This document shows, piece after piece, positions 17,204 to 25,331 of a DNA stretch of 64,000 bases. Position 1 is the first letter of the stretch. Each line of letters begins with the position of its first letter. The stretch is from JAOPZW01 sp963803375. GTDB lineage: Bacteria > Actinomycetota > Thermoleophilia > Solirubrobacterales > Solirubrobacteraceae. Made by a program: the position numbers and the translations under genes. A model generated the notes under the pieces. It saw only the letters and a program-made list of their open reading frames with translations, was not told the DNA's origin and did not search any database. The stretch covers positions 1-64,000 of the forward strand of contig CAWDMB010000007.1 in the NCBI GenBank assembly GCA_963803375.1. Direction: 5' to 3'.

Positions 17204-18322
17204 TCAGCAGTCGAATTTCGCGACTCGGACTGGTGCGTTCTCACGTTCGACGCGCTGCGCCTTGAGCCGGAGCGCGTGGTCGCGGGCTCGCTTGTGCTCG
17301 ATGCGGTCGAAGATCTTGGTGATGGCGACTTGCGGGTCGTCGGCCTCCTTGAGCGCGAGGATGCGGGTGGAGGTGTTCGCGGGCACGACCGTCGCGGTGA
17401 TCTCGAAGACGTCGGTCGGCACGAGGTGCAGTCCGCCGCCCTTGCGCTTGGTCTCCTCCGCCATGAACCCAACGGAGAAGCCGAGGACCCCGGACTTCGC
17501 GAGACGCCACGCATGCGCACCAGCGTCGACGGACTGATCAATCTCGCCGCGCACGACAACCTCGCCATCATCGTTACGCGCGGATGCGGGGTCGACGCTG
17601 CCGATGATGTCCGCGGGCTTATCGGGGAGGTGTCCCCACGCGACCGGGATACGCTTGCCCGTCTTGGTCCACTTGCGGATCGCCCGGACCATCGCGTCGG
17701 CGTCCACGATGTCCTTCTCGAGGTCAACGTCGGTGGTGCTGATCACCGCTTCGAAGACGCCTTCGTCTACGGCGGTGGCGACGGCCTTCGCGTGTAGGCG
17801 CTGCATCCGCTTGTTCTCCTTGATCTGGATAAGGGTGCCGGCGTCGAGTTCGCCGCGTTGCTCGAGTAGCTCGGCGATGACGGGCTGGATACGCAGGTAC
17901 TCGTCGCTCTGCGTGAGCTCGCGCGCGTCCTGCGTGAGCTTGCGGTAACCGGCCTCGTCGAGGTCGAGCTGCTTCACGGTGGCGGTGAGGTCGGCCTCGT
18001 CACCGGCTTCGGGCACGGCGCTCAGCGGCCAGGTCGGCGGCCAGTAGGCGGCGCCTTCCTCGAGGCGCCCAGCGAGGAGCACGATCGCGGTCTTGCGCAG
18101 CTTGTCGTGGTCGTCGGGGCTGGGGCGCTCGATCAGCGCCATGCCGGCGGCCTCTTCGCTGTCGGGGCCAGCGTCTTCGAGTTGCTTCAGCGTCCAGTGC
18201 GGCGCGGCCACGGAGCGGACGTCGAGGCCGACCAGCATCGCCACGCTTGCGTGCGCGGCCTCGTGGCTGCAGAGCCGGCGGTGCGCATGGATCTCCAGCG
18301 CGCGCTCGTCGACGGCGGTCAT
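17204..18322 (-). CDS. HK97-type prohead protease with N-terminal FtsH-like HEAAH domain
   Basis: 372 residues. Residues 1-165 resemble the M41 (FtsH) zinc-protease fold: HEAAH at 20-24, LLAGRLEE at 82-89 and DEADL at 108-112 (candidate third ligand), followed by helices. Residues about 185-330 match the S78 prohead protease family: ISTTDVDLEKD, PVAWGHL (His 231) and LGFSVGF (Ser 283). So two protease domains lie in one chain. S78 enzymes trim capsid and scaffold during head maturation; the role of the HEAAH domain is unknown. The start ATG overlaps nothing upstream except the ATGA junction with the 18319-18966 gene. No capsid gene follows. Confidence 0.82.
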   Translation of the reverse strand: MTAVDERALEIHAHRRLCSHEAAHASVAMLVGLDVRSVAAPHWTLKQLEDAGPDSEEAAGMALIERPSPDDHDKLRKTAIVLLAGRLEEGAAYWPPTWPLSAVPEAGDEADLTATVKQLDLDEAGYRKLTQDARELTQSDEYLRIQPVIAELLEQRGELDAGTLIQIKENKRMQRLHAKAVATAVDEGVFEAVISTTDVDLEKDIVDADAMVRAIRKWTKTGKRIPVAWGHLPDKPADIIGSVDPASARNDDGEVVVRGEIDQSVDAGAHAWRLAKSGVLGFSVGFMAEETKRKGGGLHLVPTDVFEITATVVPANTSTRILALKEADDPQVAITKIFDRIEHKRARDHALRLKAQRVERENAPVRVAKFDC

Positions 18323-18966
18323 GCGGCGCCTCGCAGGGAGGCGGGCAGCTCGCGGTCCATCGCTTCGATGCGCGCCCGCTCCTCGGCCTGGGCGGCCTCG
18401 TGGTCGGCCTGGCGGCGACCGGCGTCCTGCTCGGCCTGACGGGCCTGGGACTCACGGACAGCGGCGTCGCGGTACTCGCCGGGATCGTCGACGAGCTCGA
18501 TCCCTCCGCTCGGCGCGTGCCGCCACCGCCACGGCTGCATATCGCCGGGTTGCGCGAGGTGCTCGTGCTCGCCGCAGTGCCAGCGGCGGACGTGCGGGTC
18601 ACGGAGCGTCGGGTTGCCAGGCCCCACGGTCGGCAGGTTCCGGCAGCCTGGGATCGCGCACGACGTGAACGGCTCGGGGCGCGCTCGCAGCGCGGCGATG
18701 CGCTCTTGCTGCTCGAGCTCGGCGAGCGGCTCGAGGCCGGCGGCTTCGCGGGCTCGGTCGAGGAGCCGCCGGCGCTGGGCGCCGTCGGCGTGCTCGAGAC
18801 GGTCGATGAGCTGGCCGGCGGTAGCGAGGCCGTCGAGCCGGGCCTGGACCGCGAGCTCGCGCGCGACGTCGCGCTCGGGCCCGGGCGGCAGCGTCCGCGC
18901 GAGGCCGGCGACGTCGACGAGGCTGTCGTCGCGGCGGCGGTGCGCGACGTGGAGCGACCAGCTCAT
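18319..18966 (-). CDS. Hypothetical element protein with Cys/His cluster
   Basis: 215 residues, MSWSLHVAHRRRDDSLVDVAGL. The N-terminal half is helical; the centre has CAIPGC...HCGEH, a likely zinc-binding patch; the C-terminal third (ESQARQAEQDAGRRQADHEAAQAEERARIEAMDRELP) is a long charged helix, probably coiled coil. It is coupled by ATGA overlaps to the HTH gene before it and the protease gene after it. Scaffold-like coiled coil is possible but unproven. Confidence 0.65.
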   Translation of the reverse strand: MSWSLHVAHRRRDDSLVDVAGLARTLPPGPERDVARELAVQARLDGLATAGQLIDRLEHADGAQRRRLLDRAREAAGLEPLAELEQQERIAALRARPEPFTSCAIPGCRNLPTVGPGNPTLRDPHVRRWHCGEHEHLAQPGDMQPWRWRHAPSGGIELVDDPGEYRDAAVRESQARQAEQDAGRRQADHEAAQAEERARIEAMDRELPASLRGAA

Positions 18967-19166
18967 GCGGCCGGATGCTCCTCGCCGAGGCGCTCAAGTT
19001 CGCTCGGGTGGACGCGCAGCGACCCGTGGGGGCCACCCGGGCGAGCGGCCTTCAGATGCCCGTTGCGGATCCAGGAGCGGACGGTGGCGCTCGTGACGTG
19101 CAGGGCGCCCGCGGCCTCGCTGACGCTGAGCCAGCGGACGGGCGGGTCTTCGCGCGTTGTGCTCAT
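18963..19166 (-). CDS. Excisionase/MerR-type helix-turn-helix protein
   Basis: 67 residues: RWLSVSEAAGALHVTSATVRSWIRNGHLKAARPGG..SLRVHPSELERL is a complete HTH_17 (helix-turn-helix plus wing). Its stop overlaps the next start (ATGA). Placed at the head of the protease-terminase genes, it may regulate that transcript rather than act in excision; the second such protein lies next to the integrase. Confidence 0.75.
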   Translation of the reverse strand: MSTTREDPPVRWLSVSEAAGALHVTSATVRSWIRNGHLKAARPGGPHGSLRVHPSELERLGEEHPAA

Positions 19167-19253
19167 AAACGCACAATATACGCCGCGTTCCGGCTCTGTG
19201 AGCGCGACGTTTTCGTGAGGAGCGGTGCAAGTGCCGCGGCGGCCCCTTAGCCG

Positions 19254-19718
19254 TCAAGCAGCTTCGCGGACCACGCTCTCGGCGATCGCGTAGCGCTTGC
19301 GCCGGCGCGCGATCTCCGCGAGCGCGTCGCGCGCGGAAGAGCCCGCCGGGTCCGCGCTCGCCGACGGGGTCCGCGCTCGCCGGCGGACTCGGCGCGGAGC
19401 CGTTGGCGGCCTCGATGCGCTCCAAGCGCTTGCGGACGGCCTGGCGGCCGACGCCGAGCGCGGCCGCGACGGCGCCCTGGTCACCGCCGTGATGCTCGAG
19501 CGCCGCGAGGAAGGCTTCGCGCGAAACGGCGTTCGTGCGCACCGGTGGATTCTCGCGCGCAGCGCGCGGCCGCAGCGCGCGCACTGGCCGTCCGTGTCGG
19601 TGAGCGGCTCGGGGCATCGGCACGCGGGCGCGGGCTTGCCGGCCATCCCGCCGTCACGCTCGCGGTCGATCTCGGCGAGGCGACGCTCGAGCTCGGCGGG
19701 ATCGGTGATCTCGGTCAC
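19254..19718 (-). pseudogene. Zinc-ribbon/HTH gene with two opposing frameshifts
   Basis: GTG 19718 overlaps the previous stop (GTGA). The first frame encodes TEITDPAELERRLAEIDRERD and a zinc ribbon CRCPEPL..CARC. Near 19,560, in a GCGCGC tract, coding character moves to another frame, which reads REAFLAALEHHGGDQGAVAAAL then GVGRQAVRKRLERIE, a clear helix-turn-helix. At 19348-19385 a 19-bp tandem duplication moves it back to the first frame, which ends ARDALAEIARRRKRYAIAESVV. The total length stays a multiple of three, so a protein of 154 residues could still be made but with a scrambled middle. A separate GTG start for the HTH part at 19542 is an alternative. Confidence 0.6.
19348..19385. 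repeat. 19-bp tandem duplication
   Basis: Units 19348-19366 and 19367-19385 (gggtccgcgctcgccgacg) differ at one base. Nineteen is one more than a codon multiple, so the duplication shifts the frame of the gene it lies in. Confidence 0.85.
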
Positions 19719-19972
19719 GCGGCGGCGTGGTCGAGCAGCAGGCTCAGGTTGCCGCACGCGCCGACGGGGCGGCGCTCGTATGCGGCCTCCCACGCCGGGC
19801 GCAGTTGCGCGCACACGCTCTCCCACTGCGGGCGCTCGCTGCGCGCGACGTGCGCCAGCGAGCAGTCAACGGCGGCGGGCCACGCCGCGGTGAAGGTCGC
19901 GCCCGCTGCGCGCATCCTGGCGAGCTTGGCGCGCAACGCCTGGGCCGGCGCGGGGTCGGAGTTGAGCGCCAT
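19715..19972 (-). CDS. Hypothetical element protein (85 residues)
   Basis: MALNSDPAPAQALRAKLARM... is mostly alpha-helical with two Cys (VDCSLAHVA, GACGNLSLLL). Its stop overlaps the GTG of the next gene. No family recognised. About 150 bp upstream, up to the toxin gene, holds no gene I can support. Confidence 0.55.
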   Translation of the reverse strand: MALNSDPAPAQALRAKLARMRAAGATFTAAWPAAVDCSLAHVARSERPQWESVCAQLRPAWEAAYERRPVGACGNLSLLLDHAAA

Positions 19973-20118
19973 CCCCCGGGATCATGAGCGGCCGGGCGGA
20001 CGCCTGGTTGCTCGCGCAACTACGCCCGGGGTTGGCCTCGAAGTCGGGCGCTCGGTCTGCGGGGCGCGGGGCCGGCTCGCGTGGACGATGGCGCCAGAGA
20101 GCCGCAGACGCGGCGCTC

Positions 20119-20529
20119 TCAGCTCTCATCGGACGCCAGCGAACTGACGTAGTCCCAGGCATCCCGGATCGCCTCCTTGAAGGTCACCCGCGGCCAGGGC
20201 TGCATCTCGTGGAGCTCATGGCGTGAGCAGTGCCGGTGCTCGGGCGGGTCGTAGTGGCTCGGGTCCCGCTCGTAGCCACCGATCTCGTCAGCGTCGATGC
20301 AGAGGAAGTAGGCGTACTTCTCTCGGGTGATCGACTCACCCTGGACCCGCACAATCTCATGCATCTCCACGAACGCATGGTCATCGAGCCACACCCGTCC
20401 GAGGAGGCGGCCTCGCTGCCCGCTGGAACCCTGCTCCTCCGCGACCTCGAGCTGGAAGTCAGGCCCTTCCGCGAGCGACATCTCGCGTAGCTCGCGGCGG
20501 CGGTCGTCCAGGTAGCCCCAGACGTCCAC
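20119..20529 (-). CDS. TumE-like toxin (DUF6516 type)
   Basis: 136 residues from a GTG at 20529, directly abutting the stop of the preceding gene. The chain has a beta-rich GRVWLDDHAFVEMHEIVRVQGESITREKYAYFLC, then the H-rich end DPSHYDPPEHRHCSRHELH, matching the DUF6516/TumE layout in which a conserved histidine follows an aromatic strand pair. Such proteins act as toxins in two-gene modules. The pair sits at the tRNA end of the element and could stabilise it. Assignment is by pattern and gene pairing. Confidence 0.62.
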   Translation of the reverse strand: MDVWGYLDDRRRELREMSLAEGPDFQLEVAEEQGSSGQRGRLLGRVWLDDHAFVEMHEIVRVQGESITREKYAYFLCIDADEIGGYERDPSHYDPPEHRHCSRHELHEMQPWPRVTFKEAIRDAWDYVSSLASDES

Positions 20530-20793
20530 CTAGCAGGCGGTCGCGAAGCTCCGGCTAACGCGGTCCATCACGGCCTCATCGCCAGACGATCCCTCGCCGC
20601 GGAGTCGCAGCACGTCCTCGTAGAAGCTCGCCCACACGTGCCGCTCGTAGCGCGGGATTGCGAGCGGCTCATCGGCGCTGTGGAGCGCATAGAACTCGTC
20701 GGACGCCAGGCCGAACATCCGCTCGAACTCGCCCATCGCCACCGTGAGCGACTCGGCGCTATAGGTCCTTCGCTGATCTCGCGTCTCGTCCAT
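20530..20793 (-). CDS. Probable antitoxin paired with TumE-like toxin
   Basis: 87 residues from ATG 20793 with a strong ribosome site (GAGGAGGGT). FERMFGLASDEFYALHSADEP and WASFYEDVLRL match the short FE..FG.S.EEFY..W..LY pattern found in partners of DUF6516 toxins. The TAG stop is followed immediately by the GTG of the toxin, so the two are made from one message. No DNA-binding domain is evident. Confidence 0.58.
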   Translation of the reverse strand: MDETRDQRRTYSAESLTVAMGEFERMFGLASDEFYALHSADEPLAIPRYERHVWASFYEDVLRLRGEGSSGDEAVMDRVSRSFATAC

Positions 20794-20869
20794 AACCGAC
20801 CCTCCTCGTCGCTCACGTGGCAATGTTCGCGCCAGTGCCGCAAGGACACTCGCAAGCCGTTCGGACATT

Positions 20870-20887
20870 CGTGCCACGTACGGCACG
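20870..20887. promoter_or_regulatory. Inverted repeat upstream of toxin-antitoxin pair
   Basis: CGTGCC and GGCACG separated by ACGTAC, about 80 bp upstream of the antitoxin start. A plausible autoregulatory operator; no direct evidence. Confidence 0.35.
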
Positions 20888-21020
20888 TTCCTCCTGCGCG
20901 CCGGCAGCGTCAACCTCCGACCGCGGCCTTACGTCCTAACGCGCGCGCGGTGCGCACAAGCGCGGGCTGTCGCGCCGACTGTCGCGCGGCGCCCTTGGTG
21001 CGACGGAACCCCGATGCACG

Positions 21021-21054
21021 CGAGGATTCCGAGGTACCGCCACGGGGATTCGAA
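21021..21054. repeat. Right attachment-site repeat (att, overlaps tRNA-Glu 3' end)
   Basis: Pairs with 10855-10888. Bases 21035-21054 are the 3' acceptor and T-arm portion of tRNA-Glu, so integration kept the tRNA intact on this side. Confidence 0.9.
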
Positions 21055-21107
21055 CCCCGGTTTCCGCCGTGAGAGGGCGGCGTCCTAGTCCCCTAGACGA
21101 TGGCGGC
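21035..21107 (-). tRNA. tRNA-Glu(CTC)
   Basis: 73 nt. Acceptor GCCGCCA pairs with TGGCGGT, with A73 and a G1-U72 wobble usual for this tRNA. Anticodon arm CCGCC-CTCTCAC-(G)GCGG gives CUC; T-arm GGGGTTCGAATCCCC. CCA is not encoded. It is the integration site of the element to its left. Confidence 0.95.
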
Positions 21108-21241
21108 GGGACGCGCGTGAGGGTAGCAGTCGCCTCGCCGCTCTCCGGGTGCCGCGGCCGGTCGGTGTTGACCGCTCGACCAGGCGGGCGGAGAGGATCG
21201 GCGCACCCGCGATCGGAGGTCCCGATACGCTCTGCACCCAG

Positions 21242-21328
<87 letters not shown>

Positions 21329-21362
21329 GCTTCGCTGAGGCTCCACGCGCCGGCCGCCCGCG

Positions 21363-24300
21363 ATGCAGCGCCACCCCGAGCACACGCGAGCGCGGCTCGC
21401 CCAGACGGCGCACCGGCTCGCCTCGGTCGTCCACCCGGAGTCCGTGGCGGTCGACGTGCTCGAGGTCTCCGAGCGCGCCGGGCGCATCGGCTTCGACGCC
21501 GCGCAGCGGCTCTGCTACCGCCCCGCCCGCCTCGCGGAGACCTTCGGGCCATTGTGGGCGACGTACTGGTTCCGCGTCGAGGGCTCCGTGCCGGCGGGAT
21601 GGGCCGGGGACCGGGTCGACCTGCTCTGGGACAGCCGCAGCGAGGCGACGCTGTGGCGCGACGGGCAGCCCGTGCAGGGGCTCAGCTCGGGGACCCTCGC
21701 GATGCGGACCGAGGCGCCGCTGCTGGAGCCCGCGACGGGCGGCGAGCGCGTCGCGGTGCAGGTCGAGGTCGCCTGCAACGGGTTCCTCGGCGACGATGCG
21801 CGCTTCGCCGCCGCGCCCGCGATCAGCGCGTTCGCCCGCGGCACGTGGACGGCCGCGCGGGCGCCCGCCGCCGGAGCGGCCGACCTCGGCTTCCACGCGC
21901 GCCTGGAGCGCTGCGCGCTCGCGCGCTTCGACGCCGACGCGCACCGGCTCGCGGCCGACTTCGAGGTCCTGCGCATGCTCGAGGCCGAGCACGCCAGGGG
22001 CCTCGACCCCGCGTGGGCCGGGCTGCTGCTCGCCGAGCTCAACCGCTTCGCCAACCTCTGGGATCCCGCCGACCGCGCGACCTGGGGACCGGCCGGCGCC
22101 GTCCTCGAGGCGCTGCTTGCGCGCCGCAACGCCGACGTCACCCACGAGGTCGTCGCGCTCGGGCACGCGCACATGGACACCGCCTGGCTATGGCCGCTGG
22201 CCGAGACGCGGCGCAAGCTCGTGCGCACGCTCGCCGGCCAGGCCGCGCTGCTCGAACGCCATCCCGGCCTGCGCTTCGCCTGCGGCGCCGCCCAGCACCT
22301 CGCCTGGGTCCTGGAGGACCAGCCCGCGCTCTTCGAGCGCCTGCGCGCCCTGGCCGCGCAGGAGCGCTTCGTCGTCGTCGGCGGCACCTGGGTCGAGCCC
22401 GACTGCAATCTGCCGTCGGGCGAGTCGCTCGTCCGTCACCTCCTGCACGGCCAGCGCTGGTTCGAGCGCGCCTTCGGGCGTCGCTGCCGCGAGTTCTGGA
22501 ACCCCGATGTCTTCGGCTACACGGGGCAGCTGCCCCAGCTCGTCCGCGGCGCGGGGATGACTCGCTTCGTCACCCAGAAGCTGTCCTGGAACGAGTTCAC
22601 GAGCCCGCCGTCGCACACGTTCCTCTGGCAGGGCAGCGACGGCAGCGAGATCCTCGCGCACTTCCCGCCCGCCGACACGTACAACGCGGAGGTCGGTGTA
22701 CGCGAGCTGCGCCTCGCCGCGTCGAACTTCAAGGACCACGACCGCACGCGCACGAGCCTGCTGCTGTTCGGCTTCGGCGACGGCGGCGGCGGCCCAACGC
22801 CCGCCATGGTCGACCGGCTCGAGCGCCTCGAGGACCTCGAAGGCGTCCCGCGCACGCGGCCCGGCACGCCGGACGAGCTCTTCGAGCGCATCGAGGCCGA
22901 GCTCGACGATCCGCTCCGCGTCGTCGGCGAGCTGTTCTTCGAGAAGCACCGGGCGACCTTCACGAGCCAGGCGGCGATCAAGCGCGGCAACCGCGGCGCG
23001 GAGGTCGCGCTGCACGACGCCGAGGTCGCGTGCGCGCTCGCCGACAGGCTCGGCCTGGCCCCGTACCCGACCGCCGAGCTCGAGGCGCTGACGAAGCGCC
23101 TGCTCGTGTGCCAGTTCCACGACATCCTGCCCGGCAGCTGTATCGCCGAGGTCGCAGCGGAGGCCCGGGCCGATCTGGCCGCCGTCGTCGACGGCGCCGA
23201 CGCGCTCACCGCAGCCGCGCTGCAGATCCTCGCCGCGCCGGGGGCGCCCACGCCGGTCAACCTCGCGCCCGTGGCGCGCCGCGAGGTCACGACGACGCCC
23301 GCGGGCGAGCTCGTGGTGGTGGAGGCGGCGCCGCACGCCGCCGGCGCGCTCGTCGCCCCCACCGACGCGGTGACGCTGACCGTCACGCGCGACGACGTCG
23401 TGCTCGAGAACGCCCACCTGCGCGCGCGCGTGGCCGCCGGCGGCGAGCTGGTGAGCCTGGTCCACAAGCCGAGCGGCCGCGAAGCACTGCGCGCCCCCGG
23501 CTCCGGCTTCGAGCTCTACGAGGACCGCCCCGTCGCCTACGACGCCTGGGACGTCGATCCCTCCCACCTCGAGCGGCGCGCGGGCGTCGCCGGCGCCCAC
23601 GAGCACGCCGTCCTGTCCGACGGCCCGCTGCGCGCCGAGGTCGCCTTCGACCATCGCGTCGGCGCGGCGAGCTCCCTGCGCCAGGTCGTGCGCCTCGACG
23701 CCGGCGCCCGGCGCCTCGAGGTCCACCTCACCGTCGACTGGCACGAGCGCCATCGCTTCCTGAAGGCCCGCTTCCCGCTCGCCGTCCACGCCGACGAGGC
23801 GACCTACGAGATGCCGTTCGGGGTCGCCCGGCGCCCGACGCACGCCTCGACGCCCGCCGACCTCGCGCGCTTCGAGGTCCCAGGCCACCGCTTCGCCGAC
23901 CTCTCCGAGCACGGCTTCGGCGTCGCCCTGCTCAGCGCGAGCACGTACGGTTGGTCGGCGCGCGGCGGCGACCTGCGCCTGAGCCTCCTGCGCGGTCCCA
24001 CCGACCCCGACCCCGACGCCGATCTCGGCGAGCACCGGATCGCCTACGCCGTCCTCCCCCACGCCGGCGGATGGCAGGACGGCGGCGTGGTCGCCGAGGC
24101 CCGTCGCTTCAACGCCGCGCTGCGCTGGGCGCCCGGGCCGCTCGGGCCGACGACGCCGCTCGCCGCGAGCGACGACCCGAGCCTCGTCGTCGACGCCGTC
24201 AAGCGCGCCGAGGACATCGACGCCCTCGTCCTGCGCCTCTACGAGGCCCACGGCGCCCGCGGCACCGCCCGCGTGCGCGTCGGCGTGCCGTTCGCCGCTG

Positions 24301-24410
24301 CGCGGCTGGCCAACCTGCTCGAGGATCCCGGCGCGGAGCTCGCGGTCGCCGGGGACGCGATCGCGGTCCCCTTCCGCCCGTTCGAGATCCTCACCGTGCT
24401 GGTGAGCTGA
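21363..24410 (+). CDS. Alpha-mannosidase, glycoside hydrolase family 38
   Basis: 1015 residues, full length for the class II bacterial enzymes. The zinc site GHAHMDTAWLWP opens the catalytic domain (about 265), followed by WVEPDCNLPSGE and FWNPDVFGYTGQLPQ, whose Asp is the family nucleophile, and CQFHDILPGS. The C-terminal half is the beta-sandwich that completes GH38 enzymes. It has no signal peptide, so it acts on mannosides in the cytoplasm. Its 3' end overlaps the convergent lyase gene by 20 bp. It begins 37 bp after tRNA-Leu. Confidence 0.92.
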   Translation: MQRHPEHTRARLAQTAHRLASVVHPESVAVDVLEVSERAGRIGFDAAQRLCYRPARLAETFGPLWATYWFRVEGSVPAGWAGDRVDLLWDSRSEATLWRDGQPVQGLSSGTLAMRTEAPLLEPATGGERVAVQVEVACNGFLGDDARFAAAPAISAFARGTWTAARAPAAGAADLGFHARLERCALARFDADAHRLAADFEVLRMLEAEHARGLDPAWAGLLLAELNRFANLWDPADRATWGPAGAVLEALLARRNADVTHEVVALGHAHMDTAWLWPLAETRRKLVRTLAGQAALLERHPGLRFACGAAQHLAWVLEDQPALFERLRALAAQERFVVVGGTWVEPDCNLPSGESLVRHLLHGQRWFERAFGRRCREFWNPDVFGYTGQLPQLVRGAGMTRFVTQKLSWNEFTSPPSHTFLWQGSDGSEILAHFPPADTYNAEVGVRELRLAASNFKDHDRTRTSLLLFGFGDGGGGPTPAMVDRLERLEDLEGVPRTRPGTPDELFERIEAELDDPLRVVGELFFEKHRATFTSQAAIKRGNRGAEVALHDAEVACALADRLGLAPYPTAELEALTKRLLVCQFHDILPGSCIAEVAAEARADLAAVVDGADALTAAALQILAAPGAPTPVNLAPVARREVTTTPAGELVVVEAAPHAAGALVAPTDAVTLTVTRDDVVLENAHLRARVAAGGELVSLVHKPSGREALRAPGSGFELYEDRPVAYDAWDVDPSHLERRAGVAGAHEHAVLSDGPLRAEVAFDHRVGAASSLRQVVRLDAGARRLEVHLTVDWHERHRFLKARFPLAVHADEATYEMPFGVARRPTHASTPADLARFEVPGHRFADLSEHGFGVALLSASTYGWSARGGDLRLSLLRGPTDPDPDADLGEHRIAYAVLPHAGGWQDGGVVAEARRFNAALRWAPGPLGPTTPLAASDDPSLVVDAVKRAEDIDALVLRLYEAHGARGTARVRVGVPFAAARLANLLEDPGAELAVAGDAIAVPFRPFEILTVLVS

Positions 24411-25302
24411 CCGCGCCCGCCACGGGCGCGAACACGCCCGCGCGATGCAGCAGGCCGGGCAGCGCCCGGCCGATGACCTCCTCGAGCCACGCGGCCACGC
24501 CGACGAGGGCGTCGAGGTCGACGCCGGTGGCCACGCCGTCGCCGTGAAGGAGGTAGACGAGGTCCTCCGTGGCGATGTTGCCGGTGGCTCGCGGCGCGAA
24601 CGGGCAGCCGCCGAGCCCGCCGACGGACGCGTCGAGAAGCTCGGCGCCGGCCTCGAGCGCCGCCCACGCGTTCGCGTAGCCCGTGTTGCGCGTGTTGTGC
24701 AGGTGCACGCCGACGCGGGCCCCCAGCGCCCGCCCACCCTCGACGAGCGCGCGCACCTGGCGCGGCACGCCGACGCCGATCGTGTCGGCGAAGACGACCT
24801 CGTCGGCCCCGGCGCCGACCGCCTGCTCGGCGGCGGCGAGCACGGCGGCCGGTTCGATCGCGCCCTCGAACGGGCAGCCGAACGCGGTGCTGATCGTGAT
24901 CGACGCGGTCCGCGCGTCGGCGTGGGCGCGCTCGACGACGCGCGCGGCGACGGCCATCGACGCGGCCGGCGTCGCGTTCACGTTGGCGCGGTTGAAGCTC
25001 TCGCTGACGGCGAACGAGAGGTGGACCTCGTCGACCGCGCTGGCCGCGAGGCGGTCGTAGCCGCGCTCGTTGAGGACGAGCCCCGCGAGCACGGTCCCCG
25101 GCCGGCGCGTCACGGCCGCCACGACCTCCTCGGCGCCGGCCATCGCGGGCACGCGCCGCGGGTCGACGAACGCGACCGCCTCCACGCGCCCCAGACCGGC
25201 CGCGAAGAGCCGCTCGACGAACTCGGCGCGGACCGCCGGCGCGAGGACGCGCTCCTCGTTCTGCAGCCCGTCGCGCGGACCCACGTCGCACAGCGCGATC
25301 AC
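24391..25302 (-). CDS. HMG-CoA lyase-like protein (HMGL/DRE-TIM family)
   Basis: 303 residues. The N-terminal DVGPRDGLQNE supplies the metal-binding Asp and the catalytic Arg; HLHNTRNTGYANAW holds the two metal-binding His; GLGGCPFAPRATGNIATEDLVYLL matches the HMG-CoA lyase signature including the active-site Cys. The reaction expected is HMG-CoA to acetyl-CoA and acetoacetate, in leucine breakdown. No other leucine-catabolic gene is adjacent, so a related acyl-CoA is possible. Confidence 0.86.
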   Translation of the reverse strand: MIALCDVGPRDGLQNEERVLAPAVRAEFVERLFAAGLGRVEAVAFVDPRRVPAMAGAEEVVAAVTRRPGTVLAGLVLNERGYDRLAASAVDEVHLSFAVSESFNRANVNATPAASMAVAARVVERAHADARTASITISTAFGCPFEGAIEPAAVLAAAEQAVGAGADEVVFADTIGVGVPRQVRALVEGGRALGARVGVHLHNTRNTGYANAWAALEAGAELLDASVGGLGGCPFAPRATGNIATEDLVYLLHGDGVATGVDLDALVGVAAWLEEVIGRALPGLLHRAGVFAPVAGAVSSPAR

Positions 25303-25331
25303 GCCCGGCAGGCTAGCGGCGGCCTACCGGC

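Larger units (their letters stand above)
10855..21054. mobile_element. 10.2-kb integrated satellite-like element or reduced prophage in tRNA-Glu
   Basis: Bounded by a 34-bp direct repeat with two mismatches (10855-10888 and 21021-21054); the right copy includes the 3' end of an intact tRNA-Glu(CTC). The integrase gene lies at the left end. All recognised genes run leftward: toxin-antitoxin pair, small proteins, HTH, prohead protease, terminase large subunit, then a terminator, a chain of zinc-ribbon proteins, a RecA-like ATPase, an excisionase-like HTH and the integrase. No portal, major capsid, tail, lysis or repressor gene of recognisable type is present. The size and content resemble a phage satellite; a deleted prophage is the alternative. 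Confidence 0.85.
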
